From Candidatus Saccharibacteria bacterium CG_4_10_14_0_2_um_filter_52_9 (GTDB lineage Bacteria > Actinomycetota > Acidimicrobiia > Acidimicrobiales > RAAP-2): a stretch of DNA of 64,000 nucleotides. A model generated the notes under the pieces. That model made no database searches and was not told where the DNA came from. It worked only from the letters and a program-made list of their open reading frames with translations. Each line of letters starts with the position of its first letter. Position 1 is the stretch's first letter. Location: the NCBI GenBank assembly GCA_903970515.1, contig CAJCJA010000036.1, forward strand, positions 42,986-106,985. Reading direction: 5' to 3'. The position numbers and the translations under genes were made by a program. This document shows, in pieces, positions 26,596 to 36,221 of the stretch.

Positions 26596-27765
26596 TTAAT
26601 CCCACCACAGGTCGTGGCCGAGGACGCCTTTTCCGATGAGCCCGAGTTGCACTTGGCTCGTGCCTTCGACGATCGTGAGTTGTCGCGCGTCGCGGTAGTA
26701 CAACTCGGTGGGATGATCCTCCATATAACCCGCCGCCCCGAGCAACTGCACCGCGAGACCCGACGCCCTCACCGCCACCTCGGAAGCGAGGTATTTGCAC
26801 ATCGACAACATGGGAACGTATTCCTTGGAGAACTTTCCCTCGTCGGCCAACGTCGCCGCCCGGTACGTCAAGAGGCGAGCGGCTTCGATGTCCGTTGCAC
26901 ACTTGGCAATCTCCCACTGGATGCCCTGGAACTCGGCAATGGTCTTGCCGAAGGCGGCTCGCTGCTTTACGTAGTCAACTGCGTACATGAGTGCGCCCTC
27001 CGCGAGACCAATCCCCCGCGCGGCAACGATTGGGCGCATGGCGTTGAGTGATTGCATGATGAGCATGAAATTGCCGCCGATGACGTTTTCGGGCGCCACG
27101 CGAACGTTGTCGAAGTGCAGTTCCGTGGTGTCGATACCCTTGACGCCCATTTTTTTGTCGACCCTCGGTCGGGTCACACCCTCGCTCCCGCCTTCGACAA
27201 TGTAGGCACCAATGTCAGAATGAAGTCGCGACGAGGGGTCCCCCTTCTTCGCGAAGACGACGAACCAGTCGGCCTGCATTCCACCCGAAATCCAACACTT
27301 CGTCCCGCTCAGGAGATACCCGCCGTCGACCGACGGATCCTCCACAACGCGACTCTTCATGCCCGCGACGTCGGAGCCAGCCTCAGGTTCTGAAAGACAA
27401 AACGCCGCGCGCGTCGCACCACTCGCGATACCGGGGAGGTAACGCTGTTTCTGGTCTTCGGTCCCGGCGATCATGATGGGGCCCGTGGGAAGTCGTGTGA
27501 GCAGCAACATGAGACCCAGCACGTTCGAATACTTGGTGACCTCCTCGATTGCGAGGGTGAGGCCCATGATCCCGGCGCCCGAACCTCCGTACTCTTGAGG
27601 TATGCACAGACCGAGCAGGTCCGCCTTCTTGAACTCATCAAAGATGTCTTGCGGGTAGGCCGAGGTCGTGTCGATCTCTCGAGCTCGAGGCTTGATCTTT
27701 TCCTGAGCGAGTTTGCGCACCGTATCTCGAAGCGCCAGTAATTCATCGGAGAGTTCGAAATCCAT
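26596..27765 (-). CDS. Acyl-CoA dehydrogenase
   Basis: FAD-dependent enzyme that introduces the alpha-beta double bond in acyl-CoA. Visible features are CLSEPEAGSD (FAD/substrate loop), GTKCWISGG, the central RGIGLAEGALMYAVDYVKQR and QLLGAAGYMEDHPTELYYRD near the catalytic base. I chose the ATG at 27765 (MDFELSDELLALRD), giving 389 aa; the open frame upstream lacks family similarity and overlaps the glpD side. It is the first gene of a likely two-gene operon with the CoA transferase. Confidence 0.93.
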   Translation of the reverse strand: MDFELSDELLALRDTVRKLAQEKIKPRAREIDTTSAYPQDIFDEFKKADLLGLCIPQEYGGSGAGIMGLTLAIEEVTKYSNVLGLMLLLTRLPTGPIMIAGTEDQKQRYLPGIASGATRAAFCLSEPEAGSDVAGMKSRVVEDPSVDGGYLLSGTKCWISGGMQADWFVVFAKKGDPSSRLHSDIGAYIVEGGSEGVTRPRVDKKMGVKGIDTTELHFDNVRVAPENVIGGNFMLIMQSLNAMRPIVAARGIGLAEGALMYAVDYVKQRAAFGKTIAEFQGIQWEIAKCATDIEAARLLTYRAATLADEGKFSKEYVPMLSMCKYLASEVAVRASGLAVQLLGAAGYMEDHPTELYYRDARQLTIVEGTSQVQLGLIGKGVLGHDLWWD

Positions 27766-27841
27766 ACCACTCAAGTTAGCCCTGGAGGTGTGCCAACATT
27801 GGCGCATGGCCTCCTTCGATCGCGTCGAGTCAATCGCCGCA

Positions 27842-29434
27842 ATGAGCACCAGTACCTACGACGTGGTCGTCATCGGTGCGGGAATGACCGGGGCTGGCGT
27901 CGCGGTGGACGCGGCGTCGCGTGGTCTCAAGGTTGCATTGATTGACGCGGGCGACATCGCGTCGGGCACGAGCTCGAAGTCCTCGAAGATGGTGCACGGT
28001 GGTCTTCGCTACCTGCAGCAAAAAGAGTTCCGACTGGTGTACGAAAATCTTCGTGAGCGACGACGGCTGTTGGCGAACGCACCATTTCTCATTCGACGTC
28101 TTCCATTTCTCATCCCTCTCTTTGGAAAGAACGGCGTCGTTTCAAAGACCCTCGTGAAGGGCTACGCGACGGCCCTGCGCATCTATGACCTCACGGGCGG
28201 ATGGCGCATTGGATCGCGCTATCGCAAGATTTCGAAGGCCGAAGCACTCACCCATCTGCCAACGTTGAAGACCGACCAACTGGTCGCCGGCTTCCTCTAT
28301 CTTGATGCGCGAGGCGATGACGCTCGCGTCGCGCTCACTCTCGCCAAGACCGCCGCGCTCGATTTCGATGCCGACGTGGCCAACTACGTACGCGCCGTTG
28401 ACGTACAGCACGACGAGCACGGTCGCGTTCGCGCCGTAACGTGTCGAGACCACGTCACGGGCGACACGTTCGAGATCGCAACGACAGCGCTCGTCAACGC
28501 GACTGGTGTGTGGGCCGACAGCATCTTCTCCATGGCGGAGCACGAGTTGTCACACCGCATCACGCCCGCCAAGGGTATTCATCTCTCCGTGCCCCGCGCT
28601 CGATTGCCCGTCGACGTCGCCGCCGTCCTCGCCGTGCCCAGCGATCGAAGGGGAATCTTCGTCGTGCCCTTCGAAGAGGTCCCGTATACCTACATTGGAA
28701 CGACGGACACTGCCTACGACGGCGACCTCGACGAACCTGGTTGTACGCCCGCGGACGTGACCTATTTGTTAGACGCGGTGAACCTGTGGACGTCGTCGAA
28801 CCTCACGCCCGACGACATCACCGGCGTGTGGGCGGGACTTCGTCCCTTACTGGCACCGCAAGAAGGTACGGTCCTTAGCGATCGCACTGCGGACCTTTCG
28901 CGCCGACACCAGGTCACCGACTCCGAAGATGGTGTCATCCACATCACGGGTGGGAAGTGGACGACGTATCGACAGATGGCCCAAGACACGGTCGACGCCT
29001 TAGCGCCCTACGTCACGAAATTGGGTCGCGTCCAAACCAAGAATCTGCGACTTCACGGATACGGGACGTGGCGACCGACGTCACGTTTGGAGACGCACCT
29101 CTACCAACGCTACGGCGACGACGCGCGAAAGGTGCTCGCGTTGATACGCGAAGATACCTCGCTGGAGGGAGCCTTCATCGACAACCAGCCCTATATCGGT
29201 GCGGAATTCGTCTTCGCCGCCGCCGAAGAGATGTCAACATCGCTCATCGACCTCCTGACCCGACGAACGCGCGCGCACTTGTTCGACGCACGCGCCACGT
29301 TAAAGGCGGCGCCCGCGATCGCCGAACTCGTCGCACCCGTATTTGGCTGGTCACATCAGCGGCGGATCGACGAAGTGCGCGCGTACGAACAGCTCGTCAC
29401 GAGCGAACTGTCCGCGGCCGGACTGACTCTCTAG
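27842..29434 (+). CDS. glpD: Glycerol-3-phosphate dehydrogenase (FAD-dependent)
   Basis: Oxidises glycerol-3-phosphate to dihydroxyacetone phosphate at the membrane, passing electrons to quinone. The FAD motif is VVVIGAGMTGAGVAVDAASRG, followed by SGTSSKSSKMVHGGLRYL, TALVNATGVWAD and GGKWTTYRQMA. About 530 aa from the ATG at 27842; an in-frame ATG at 27806 is possible but gives an unusual leader. It begins an operon with an FAD-linked oxidase and glpK. Confidence 0.93.
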   Translation: MSTSTYDVVVIGAGMTGAGVAVDAASRGLKVALIDAGDIASGTSSKSSKMVHGGLRYLQQKEFRLVYENLRERRRLLANAPFLIRRLPFLIPLFGKNGVVSKTLVKGYATALRIYDLTGGWRIGSRYRKISKAEALTHLPTLKTDQLVAGFLYLDARGDDARVALTLAKTAALDFDADVANYVRAVDVQHDEHGRVRAVTCRDHVTGDTFEIATTALVNATGVWADSIFSMAEHELSHRITPAKGIHLSVPRARLPVDVAAVLAVPSDRRGIFVVPFEEVPYTYIGTTDTAYDGDLDEPGCTPADVTYLLDAVNLWTSSNLTPDDITGVWAGLRPLLAPQEGTVLSDRTADLSRRHQVTDSEDGVIHITGGKWTTYRQMAQDTVDALAPYVTKLGRVQTKNLRLHGYGTWRPTSRLETHLYQRYGDDARKVLALIREDTSLEGAFIDNQPYIGAEFVFAAAEEMSTSLIDLLTRRTRAHLFDARATLKAAPAIAELVAPVFGWSHQRRIDEVRAYEQLVTSELSAAGLTL

Positions 29435-29443
29435 GTTTCGAGA

Positions 29444-30895
29444 ATGACCAAACCGTCGATGCCCAACGAGTACCCGAGCGCCTCGTTCGCGCGTGACGTG
29501 CCCGAACCCGCGCCGACGGCACTCCTCGATGACCTGCGGCGTGCCGGACTCGCGTGTGAGACCTCGAGCGAAGTGCGAAGTGACCATGGTCGAGACTGGT
29601 GGCCCCTGTCAATCGCGGACGTCGCGGTGGGTCGCGTGCCCCACTGGCCTGGCGTCGTCGTCCTGCCTCGCTCCGTTGACGAGGTGAGCGAATTGCTGCG
29701 AGTCGCCAGCGCGCACCGAATGCCCGTCACCGCACAGGGTGGACGCTCGGGCGTCCTCGGAGGTGCGGTCGCTCCCGACGGCGCCATCGCACTGGACCTG
29801 ACACAACTCGACAAGGTGCTGTCGCTCGATGAAGTCTCAGGCCACGTGCGAGTCCAGGCGGGCGTCTTCGGACCCGAACTCGAGACGTATCTGAACGCAC
29901 GGGGCTGGACCGTCGGTCACTTCCCCCAATCATTCGACTTGGCGACCGTTGGTGGTTGGATCGCGTGTCGCGGCGCGGGACAACTCTCTAATCGATACGG
30001 CAAGATCGAGGACATCGTGCGAGCGCTCACCATCGTGCTCGCAAACGGCGACGTGATCGACGTTGGTTCCCACGCCCCGCGCCAAGCCGTCGGGCCCGAC
30101 TTGATGTCGCTTTTTGTCGGGAGCGAAGGGACCCTCGGGGTCATCGTCGAAGCGACGCTCGTAGCTCGCCGTCAAGCTCGCTTTGAGCAACGTGCGGCAT
30201 ACGGTTTCCCCTCATTCGAGGAAGGTCTCGAGGCGTGTCGAAGAATCCTGCAGCGCGACGCCTCGCCGGCGGTGCTGCGCCTCTACGACGAGACCGAGAC
30301 GCAACGAAACTTCGAACTTGACACGTGTGCCCTCATCGTCCTGGACGAAGGTGAAGAGTCATTCGTCCATGCGACGATGCACATCGTCGTCGAGGAATGC
30401 GCGAACGCGACCGTGCTTGACGAAGCACTCGTGGAGCGATGGATGGCGCATCGCAACGACGTGGGGGCGCTCGCGCCGCTGTGGGAACGCGGCATCGTCG
30501 TCGATACGATCGAGGTGTCGGGTTCGTGGGCGAATCTACCCGCCATGTATAACCACGTGGTCGACGCACTCAAGAGCATGCAAGGAATGTTGGTCGCGTC
30601 CGTGCATCAAAGTCACGCCTACGTCGACGGTGCCTGTCTCTACTTCACGTTCGCCGCGAGGCCCGAGGAGGACGCGACGCCGTTCTATCGTCGAGCGTGG
30701 GATCTCGCCACGCGCGCGGTACTCGCGAATGGCGGTGCGTTGAGCCATCATCACGGCGTCGGGAGAAATCGAGCGCGATTCGTCGAAAACGCGCTCGGCT
30801 CGAGTTTTGCGATTCTGGTCGCCATGAAGGCGGAACTCGATCCCTTCAATATCTTGAACCCCGGGGTTCTCGGTATCGGGGGTGCGCCATGGTGA
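29444..30895 (+). CDS. FAD-linked oxidase (VAO/AGPS-like)
   Basis: 483-aa flavoprotein of the vanillyl-alcohol-oxidase superfamily. The FAD-binding domain is seen in LPRSVDEVSELLRVASAHRMPVTAQGG and GWIACRGAGQLSNRYGKIED, with LFVGSEGTLGVI. The C-terminal HHHGVGRNRARFV and DPFNILNPGVLG match alkyldihydroxyacetonephosphate synthase and related oxidases. It lies between glpD and glpK, overlapping glpK by 7 nt, so the substrate is probably linked to DHAP or glycerol-phosphate chemistry. Ether-lipid synthesis is one hypothesis; a 2-hydroxyacid dehydrogenase is the alternative. Confidence 0.85.
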   Translation: MTKPSMPNEYPSASFARDVPEPAPTALLDDLRRAGLACETSSEVRSDHGRDWWPLSIADVAVGRVPHWPGVVVLPRSVDEVSELLRVASAHRMPVTAQGGRSGVLGGAVAPDGAIALDLTQLDKVLSLDEVSGHVRVQAGVFGPELETYLNARGWTVGHFPQSFDLATVGGWIACRGAGQLSNRYGKIEDIVRALTIVLANGDVIDVGSHAPRQAVGPDLMSLFVGSEGTLGVIVEATLVARRQARFEQRAAYGFPSFEEGLEACRRILQRDASPAVLRLYDETETQRNFELDTCALIVLDEGEESFVHATMHIVVEECANATVLDEALVERWMAHRNDVGALAPLWERGIVVDTIEVSGSWANLPAMYNHVVDALKSMQGMLVASVHQSHAYVDGACLYFTFAARPEEDATPFYRRAWDLATRAVLANGGALSHHHGVGRNRARFVENALGSSFAILVAMKAELDPFNILNPGVLGIGGAPW

Positions 30896-32340
30896 GGGCC
30901 TTAGCGATTGACGTGGGAAGCACTTCCGTGCGCACCGCGCTCGTCGATACGAACGGCGTCGTCACCGACGTCCATCAAGCGCCACTCACGGTCCGCACAC
31001 CGAATCCGGGCGAAGTGGAACTGAACGCGCAGGAAGTCATCGACCTCGTGATGACTCTGGCCGAACGGACAATTGGCGAGGGTGGTGGTTGCGACGTCGT
31101 CGGCATCACGAACCAACGGGCCACGACAATCGTCTTCGATCCTGAGACCGGCGAACCCGTCGGACCTGCGCTCAGTTGGCAAGACCTTCGCACCGTGATC
31201 GATTGTTTGGTGCTCCAGGGCCAGGGACTGCGCCTCGCGCCCAATCAGTCGGCGACGAAGATCAAGTGGCTCCTTGAGCATTCGAACCGATCGGCGAAGG
31301 GACTCAAGTTCGCAACCATCGAGACGTGGATCGCTTGGCACTTGAGTGACCGTGCATTACACGTGACGGATCGTTCCAACGCCGCGGTCACCGGACTCGT
31401 CGACGTCGGTGCAGTTGCGTGGGACACGAATTCACTCTCACTTCTCGGACTCGACGCGTCGATGCTCCCTCGAATCGTCGACACGATGGGCCAGCACGGC
31501 AATGCATCAGTGTTGCAGGGCGCCCCCGCGATCACCGCACTGGTGGGCGACCAATCATCGTCGCTCTTCGGTCAGTGTTGCGTGACGAGCGGCGCCAAGA
31601 TCACCTTTGGTACTGGCGCCATGCTCGACATGGTCCGCGGCGTTGAAACACCCACGACGATGACGTCACTGGACTCGGGATGTTTTCCGATCATCACTCG
31701 TAGTGCTGAGGGCGCGACCACCTGGGGCATCGAAGCAATTGCGCTCGCGGCGGGATCATGTGTCGAGTGGTTGCGTGACGGACTCGGATTGATTGACGAC
31801 GCGCAACAAAGTGAGGAACTCGCGAGGTCAATTCCTTCGAGCGAAGGCGTATGGTTTGTGCCCGCCCTTTCTGGACTCGGTACACCACGCTGGGACTTTG
31901 GTGCACGCGCCGGGTTCTTCGGATTAAGTCGAGGCTCCACGAAGGCGCACATGGTTCGCGCGGTGCTCGAAGGCATCGCGCACCGCGGCGCCGACTTGGT
32001 GGAGGCGGCACAACGAGAGACTGGCTTCCTGATTCCCGAGATTCGTGTCGACGGGGGCATGACGGCCAACACTTTCTTCAATCAAACACTCGCGGATGTG
32101 ACGGGTATTCGCGTGACGGTGTCGCCCGAGCGCGAGGCCACGACGAGGGGGGCGGGTCTCATGGCCCTCGTCGGTGCGCGACATATGTCGTTGACCGACG
32201 TCGAGAAGCTCTGGTCGCCGACGCAGGTGTACGCGCCGTCGCTCAACGACGAAGAGCGCAGGTCACGACGATCGACGTGGGCGGCAATGATCCAACGGGT
32301 CGAAGGCACCATTCCCGAACTGAGTTCCGTCGCCTTCTAA
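30889..32340 (+). CDS. glpK: Glycerol kinase-like FGGY-family kinase
   Basis: Phosphorylates glycerol to glycerol-3-phosphate (family inference). FGGY hallmarks: LAIDVGSTSVRTALVD (phosphate loop), VVGITNQRATTIVFDPETG and SWQDLRT, then GLGTPRWDFGARAGFFGLSRG and DGGMTANTFFNQ. The typical WQDTR of glycerol kinase is present as WQDLR. From ATG 30889 it is 483 aa; the open frame upstream overlaps the oxidase. Substrate specificity is not certain, but glpD in the same operon supports glycerol. Its stop overlaps the convergent flavoprotein's stop (CTAA). Confidence 0.88.
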   Translation: MVRALAIDVGSTSVRTALVDTNGVVTDVHQAPLTVRTPNPGEVELNAQEVIDLVMTLAERTIGEGGGCDVVGITNQRATTIVFDPETGEPVGPALSWQDLRTVIDCLVLQGQGLRLAPNQSATKIKWLLEHSNRSAKGLKFATIETWIAWHLSDRALHVTDRSNAAVTGLVDVGAVAWDTNSLSLLGLDASMLPRIVDTMGQHGNASVLQGAPAITALVGDQSSSLFGQCCVTSGAKITFGTGAMLDMVRGVETPTTMTSLDSGCFPIITRSAEGATTWGIEAIALAAGSCVEWLRDGLGLIDDAQQSEELARSIPSSEGVWFVPALSGLGTPRWDFGARAGFFGLSRGSTKAHMVRAVLEGIAHRGADLVEAAQRETGFLIPEIRVDGGMTANTFFNQTLADVTGIRVTVSPEREATTRGAGLMALVGARHMSLTDVEKLWSPTQVYAPSLNDEERRSRRSTWAAMIQRVEGTIPELSSVAF

Positions 32341-33563
32341 TTCGCCCACGGCGCCAGCGTCAGAGCGTGGTCGAGGTTCGTGGGAGTGTCGAGCAACACC
32401 TTCGACAACATCAGCGCACGAGGTTGACTCAGCGCCACGATGCCCGTGACGGCGCCGCCGCGCGAGTAGAGCGCGACCCATTTGGCGTCGTTGATCGAGC
32501 CGTGCACCATTGTCACTTCATCGCTCGGACGCGGGTGACCGAGTACCTGGATTTTCTTTCCGTATTGATCAGACCAGAAATAGGGGATCAGCGGCGCCGC
32601 CGGGGAGGCGCCGGTCATCAGATAGTGCGCAAGGTGCGCGGCGTGATCGACCGCGACTTGCCAATGTTCGATTCGTACCGGCTCGACACCCGTCGGACCC
32701 TCCCATTGAAAATGGGCGACGTCCCCAATGGCACCGACGCGATCGGCTGCCATCAAGTCTCTCGACACGACGACCCCGTTATCAATTGACAAGGTGGAAC
32801 TCGCGAGCCACTCGGTGTTCACGACCGCGCCCGCCCCCTCAATCACCGCCGCGGCGAATAATTCCTCTCCGTTCGCGAACGAGATCACAAATCCTCCGTC
32901 ACGCGCGCTGACGTCGACGATGTGCTGGCTCGATCGCAACTCCACACCGGCATCCTTCGCCAAGCTCTCGAGCCACGCCGACACGTCCGCTCCGAGAACG
33001 CCCAACAGCGGACGCTCGGCCACCTCCAGAACGAGGGGCTCGAAGCCGCGCGTGTGCAGCGCCGTTGCCGCTTCTGCCCCGATGAACCCGCCGCCGATGA
33101 TCGCGATCACGCTGTGGGGTGCGAGTCCCGCGAGCGTTTCGGAGAGTCGCTCGAGGTCGTCGCGAGTGCGAATGGTGTGAATTGCACTCTCGGCGCTGAA
33201 GGAGAGTCGACGTGCACGAGTGCCCGTCGCAACAACCACGTACGTGCCCCGGACGATGTCGCCGTTGTCAAGTGTCACGGTCGTCGTCTCAACGTCAAGG
33301 GCCGTTGCGCTCCGCCCCAATCGCAATTTGACCTCGTTGCTTGCGACGAGTTCATCAGTCGCGAGCAGGGTGTGTCCCACGTCCCATTTGCCCAGGAGCA
33401 CATTCTTCGAAAGCGGCGGGCGGTCATAAGGTGGATGGTGCTCGTCACCTATCAAGGTAATGAGGCCATCGAATCCTTGTTGACGCAACGCCTCAGAGAA
33501 GCGCCAACCCGCCAGACCTGCTCCCACCACGACGACGTGGTCTGTCGAGCGCAACGGACTCAT
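32337..33563 (-). CDS. FAD-dependent pyridine nucleotide-disulfide oxidoreductase (ferredoxin/rubredoxin reductase-like)
   Basis: About 408 aa with two dinucleotide-binding folds: VVVVGAGLAGWRFSEALRQ near the N-terminus for FAD and IAIIGGGFIGAEAATALH for NAD(P)H. The PPYDRPPLSK segment and RVGAIGDVAHF are typical of ferredoxin reductases of the CYP/dioxygenase type. The redox partner is not in the window. It is the last gene of the xseA-xseB-MBL run; its ATG overlaps the MBL stop by one base (TGATG). Confidence 0.88.
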   Translation of the reverse strand: MSPLRSTDHVVVVGAGLAGWRFSEALRQQGFDGLITLIGDEHHPPYDRPPLSKNVLLGKWDVGHTLLATDELVASNEVKLRLGRSATALDVETTTVTLDNGDIVRGTYVVVATGTRARRLSFSAESAIHTIRTRDDLERLSETLAGLAPHSVIAIIGGGFIGAEAATALHTRGFEPLVLEVAERPLLGVLGADVSAWLESLAKDAGVELRSSQHIVDVSARDGGFVISFANGEELFAAAVIEGAGAVVNTEWLASSTLSIDNGVVVSRDLMAADRVGAIGDVAHFQWEGPTGVEPVRIEHWQVAVDHAAHLAHYLMTGASPAAPLIPYFWSDQYGKKIQVLGHPRPSDEVTMVHGSINDAKWVALYSRGGAVTGIVALSQPRALMLSKVLLDTPTNLDHALTLAPWAN

Positions 33564-34273
33564 CAGGCGAACATGGCAAGCCACTGCTCACGAGTGGACG
33601 GAGCCAGAACGAAATTGAATTCCCGCACGCTTCGCATGTTGGCGCTCGCCTCACTCGAGTACAGATGACCTGGGAACAACACGACGTCGTCGCCCACTTC
33701 CGAGAGTCGCTGACAGAGGGTGACGTACATCTCTTCGGGATCGGATCCCGGTAGATCGGTGCGCCCGCAACCGTCAATGAACAACGTGTCGCCGCTCACT
33801 AGGTGTCCCTCGGCAAGGATGCACTGACTGCCCGGCGTGTGACCGGGAGTGTGAATCAACGTGACATCAATCGCCCCCACGCGAACGATGTCACCGGACT
33901 CGTGCGCGACGAGTGAATCGGCGCCCACACTGGTCGTGCGCGTGATCCATTCGACTTCGTCACGCTGGACGTGAATAGGAACGTCAATGATCTCGAGTAA
34001 TTCACGGATACCCGCAATGTCCGCGCCGAACGTGTCGCCGCCCACGTGATCGGGGTGGTAGTGCGACGCCACTACGCCGGTCACTTCCAGGCCGTCGGCG
34101 CGTACCAACGACACGAGTTCGTCGGGTCGGTAGGCGGGATCGACGAGTAACGCCTCGCCGGTCTCGCGGTCGCCCAGCGCGTACACCAAGTTGAGCATCG
34201 CTCGCGCCGTCGGATCGTCGCGCGCGAAGTCGCGACCCGACAACAACGCTCGAAAATAAAACTGATCGCTCAC
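33563..34273 (-). CDS. MBL-fold metallohydrolase (glyoxalase II / persulfide dioxygenase-like)
   Basis: Metallo-beta-lactamase fold of 236 aa. The metal motif is ASHYHPDHVGGD (HxHxDH), with further ligands in HTPGHTPGSQCIL and SGDTLFIDGCGRTDLPG. The last segment is close to ETHE1/persulfide dioxygenase-type proteins, but hydroxyacylglutathione hydrolase-like activity cannot be excluded. Coupled to xseB (4-nt overlap) and the flavoprotein (1-nt overlap). A sulfur-metabolism role with the flavoprotein is only a hypothesis. Confidence 0.85.
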   Translation of the reverse strand: MSDQFYFRALLSGRDFARDDPTARAMLNLVYALGDRETGEALLVDPAYRPDELVSLVRADGLEVTGVVASHYHPDHVGGDTFGADIAGIRELLEIIDVPIHVQRDEVEWITRTTSVGADSLVAHESGDIVRVGAIDVTLIHTPGHTPGSQCILAEGHLVSGDTLFIDGCGRTDLPGSDPEEMYVTLCQRLSEVGDDVVLFPGHLYSSEASANMRSVREFNFVLAPSTREQWLAMFA

Positions 34274-34479
34274 TCTTGCTCGGCGGCGCGACCGATGCGA
34301 GGCGTGAGCTCTTCCACCCTGGCCTTGGTGGCGTCCAAACGAGCCTCCAGTGATTCGATGATTTCTGTCGCGCGCTCTAGTTTCGCAAAGAGGTCGTCGA
34401 CGCTCACCTCACCCTCATCGAAGGACGCGACGATCTCGTTCAGTTCGTTCGCCGCCTCGTTCCAGTCACCTATCGTCAT
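34270..34479 (-). CDS. xseB: Exodeoxyribonuclease VII small subunit
   Basis: 69-aa helical protein that binds several copies per large subunit. The family pattern ANELNEIVASFDEGEVSVDDLFAKLERATEI is clear. It overlaps the xseA stop and the MBL start by 4 nt each, giving a coupled run of xseA, xseB and MBL genes. Confidence 0.93.
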   Translation of the reverse strand: MTIGDWNEAANELNEIVASFDEGEVSVDDLFAKLERATEIIESLEARLDATKARVEELTPRIGRAAEQE

Positions 34480-35750
34480 CGCGTCGTTCCGTCCTTTGCG
34501 TTGATCGTTGATTCCAGCGATCCGTCGCTGACGCGTGTTCGAAGCACGTCACCAACTTGCACCGCGTCAATGGAGCGTACAAGGTCTCCTCGCGTGTTGG
34601 TTACGATGGACCAACCTTGGCTCAAGCGCCGTTGGGGATCGTACGCAGCGAGCAGGCGACGAGTGGTCTCAATCATCTGGCTCGCCGATGCCACGAGATG
34701 TTCGCTCTGGAGCAAGAGTCGCTGACGAACCGCACCGAGTTGACGCGACTCCGCGCGCAGACGATCGCGAACGGCGAAGATCATCGTGCGGCGCCGCTCC
34801 GCGAGGTAGACGGTCGCTTCGTCGAGAATGGCGTCGGTCGCGTTGAGCAGACGTTGCGCCGGCTGGCGAAGGTAACGCTGATCCCACTGCGCCACAATGT
34901 TGACGAGGTCCTCGCCGAGCTTGGTGGGCGTGATTGCTCGGGTGTGGGCGACCAGGTCCGCGACTGACTCGTCGCCCGTATGGCCAATACCCGTGAAGAC
35001 GGGTGTGCGAGCGTTCGCGATGGCGCGGGCGACTCGTTCGTCGTCGAAGCAAATGAGGTCGCCCTTCGATCCACCCCCTCGCACCACGCAGATGACGTCG
35101 ACGCCCGCATCGTCCAAATACTCGATGGCGCCCACAATCTGCGGCGGCGCTGATTCACCTTGCACGGCCGTTTTCACGAGCGAGATCACGAAGGAGTATC
35201 CCGACTGGAGCAGTTGACCGGTGAAGTCGCTATAGCCCTCAGTTCCCGGACTGGCGACGAGACCAACACGTAGTGGTACCGGCGAGAGCACGCGCGACTT
35301 GTTCGTCTCAAACAGACCCTCTTCCTTCAAGCGCGCGATCAATTCTTGGCGCCGACGAGCCACGTCGCCGAGCAGCCCCTGCACGTCGATGGCGGTGACC
35401 GTGAATCCAATTCGTCCCTGGGGCGCGTAGAGGTCGACGTACCCGAAGACGTTCACGATGACGCCAGGCTTTAAGGTGACGCCGTCCTCGGCGAGTGCGC
35501 GCTTTAAGGGATTCCACTGCGACGCCCAGCAATGCGCATTCAACACCGGACGCTTGGTGTCACTCGATGTAGAACCCGCGTCCACGAGATCAAGGTAAAG
35601 ATGCGTTTTCTCGTACACCTTGGCGACTTCACCACGCACCCAGAGAGGACGGCGACGACCGAACGCCGCTTCGAGATGCGTTGTAACAAGATCGTAAAAT
35701 TGTGCGACCTCGAGGACTGGCTCGTTGGCCACGGTGTCGTCTAGAACCAC
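34476..35750 (-). CDS. xseA: Exodeoxyribonuclease VII large subunit
   Basis: Catalytic subunit that degrades single-stranded DNA into oligonucleotides. N-terminal OB fold (PLWVRGEVAKVYEKTHLYLDLVD, then GFTVTAIDVQGLLGDVARRRQ) is followed by the nuclease domain with VRGGGSKGDLICFDDERVARAIA and TGIGHTGDESVADLVAHTRAITPTKL. It is 424 aa; the C-terminal part contains the coiled-coil and ends with LSQGWSIVTN. The start at 35750 gives a 10-residue leader; a slightly later start is possible. rnpB is divergent, about 80 nt away. Confidence 0.95.
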   Translation of the reverse strand: MVLDDTVANEPVLEVAQFYDLVTTHLEAAFGRRRPLWVRGEVAKVYEKTHLYLDLVDAGSTSSDTKRPVLNAHCWASQWNPLKRALAEDGVTLKPGVIVNVFGYVDLYAPQGRIGFTVTAIDVQGLLGDVARRRQELIARLKEEGLFETNKSRVLSPVPLRVGLVASPGTEGYSDFTGQLLQSGYSFVISLVKTAVQGESAPPQIVGAIEYLDDAGVDVICVVRGGGSKGDLICFDDERVARAIANARTPVFTGIGHTGDESVADLVAHTRAITPTKLGEDLVNIVAQWDQRYLRQPAQRLLNATDAILDEATVYLAERRRTMIFAVRDRLRAESRQLGAVRQRLLLQSEHLVASASQMIETTRRLLAAYDPQRRLSQGWSIVTNTRGDLVRSIDAVQVGDVLRTRVSDGSLESTINAKDGTTR

Positions 35751-35790
35751 GTCGCGAGGCTACCGCTCGAATGCGACACGTGATCGGCTC

Positions 35791-35818
35791 TTGTGACGAA
35801 TGAATTCGTATGTAAGAA
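35791..35818 (+). promoter_or_regulatory. Candidate rnpB promoter
   Basis: TTGTGA (35791-35796) and TAAGAA (35813-35818) are separated by 16 nt, ending 11 nt before the predicted 5' end of RNase P RNA. The stretch is more AT-rich than its surroundings. This is a visual call of moderate quality. Confidence 0.45.
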
Positions 35819-35829
35819 TTGTCGCGGAT

Positions 35830-36189
<360 letters not shown>

Positions 36190-36221
36190 ATCCATCTACA
36201 CCTCTTGAGAAAGCACCACTC

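Noticed and set aside
34476..35750. Possible pseudogenisation of xseA because of the short leader
   Set aside because: Both OB and nuclease domains are intact and uninterrupted; only the exact start is uncertain.
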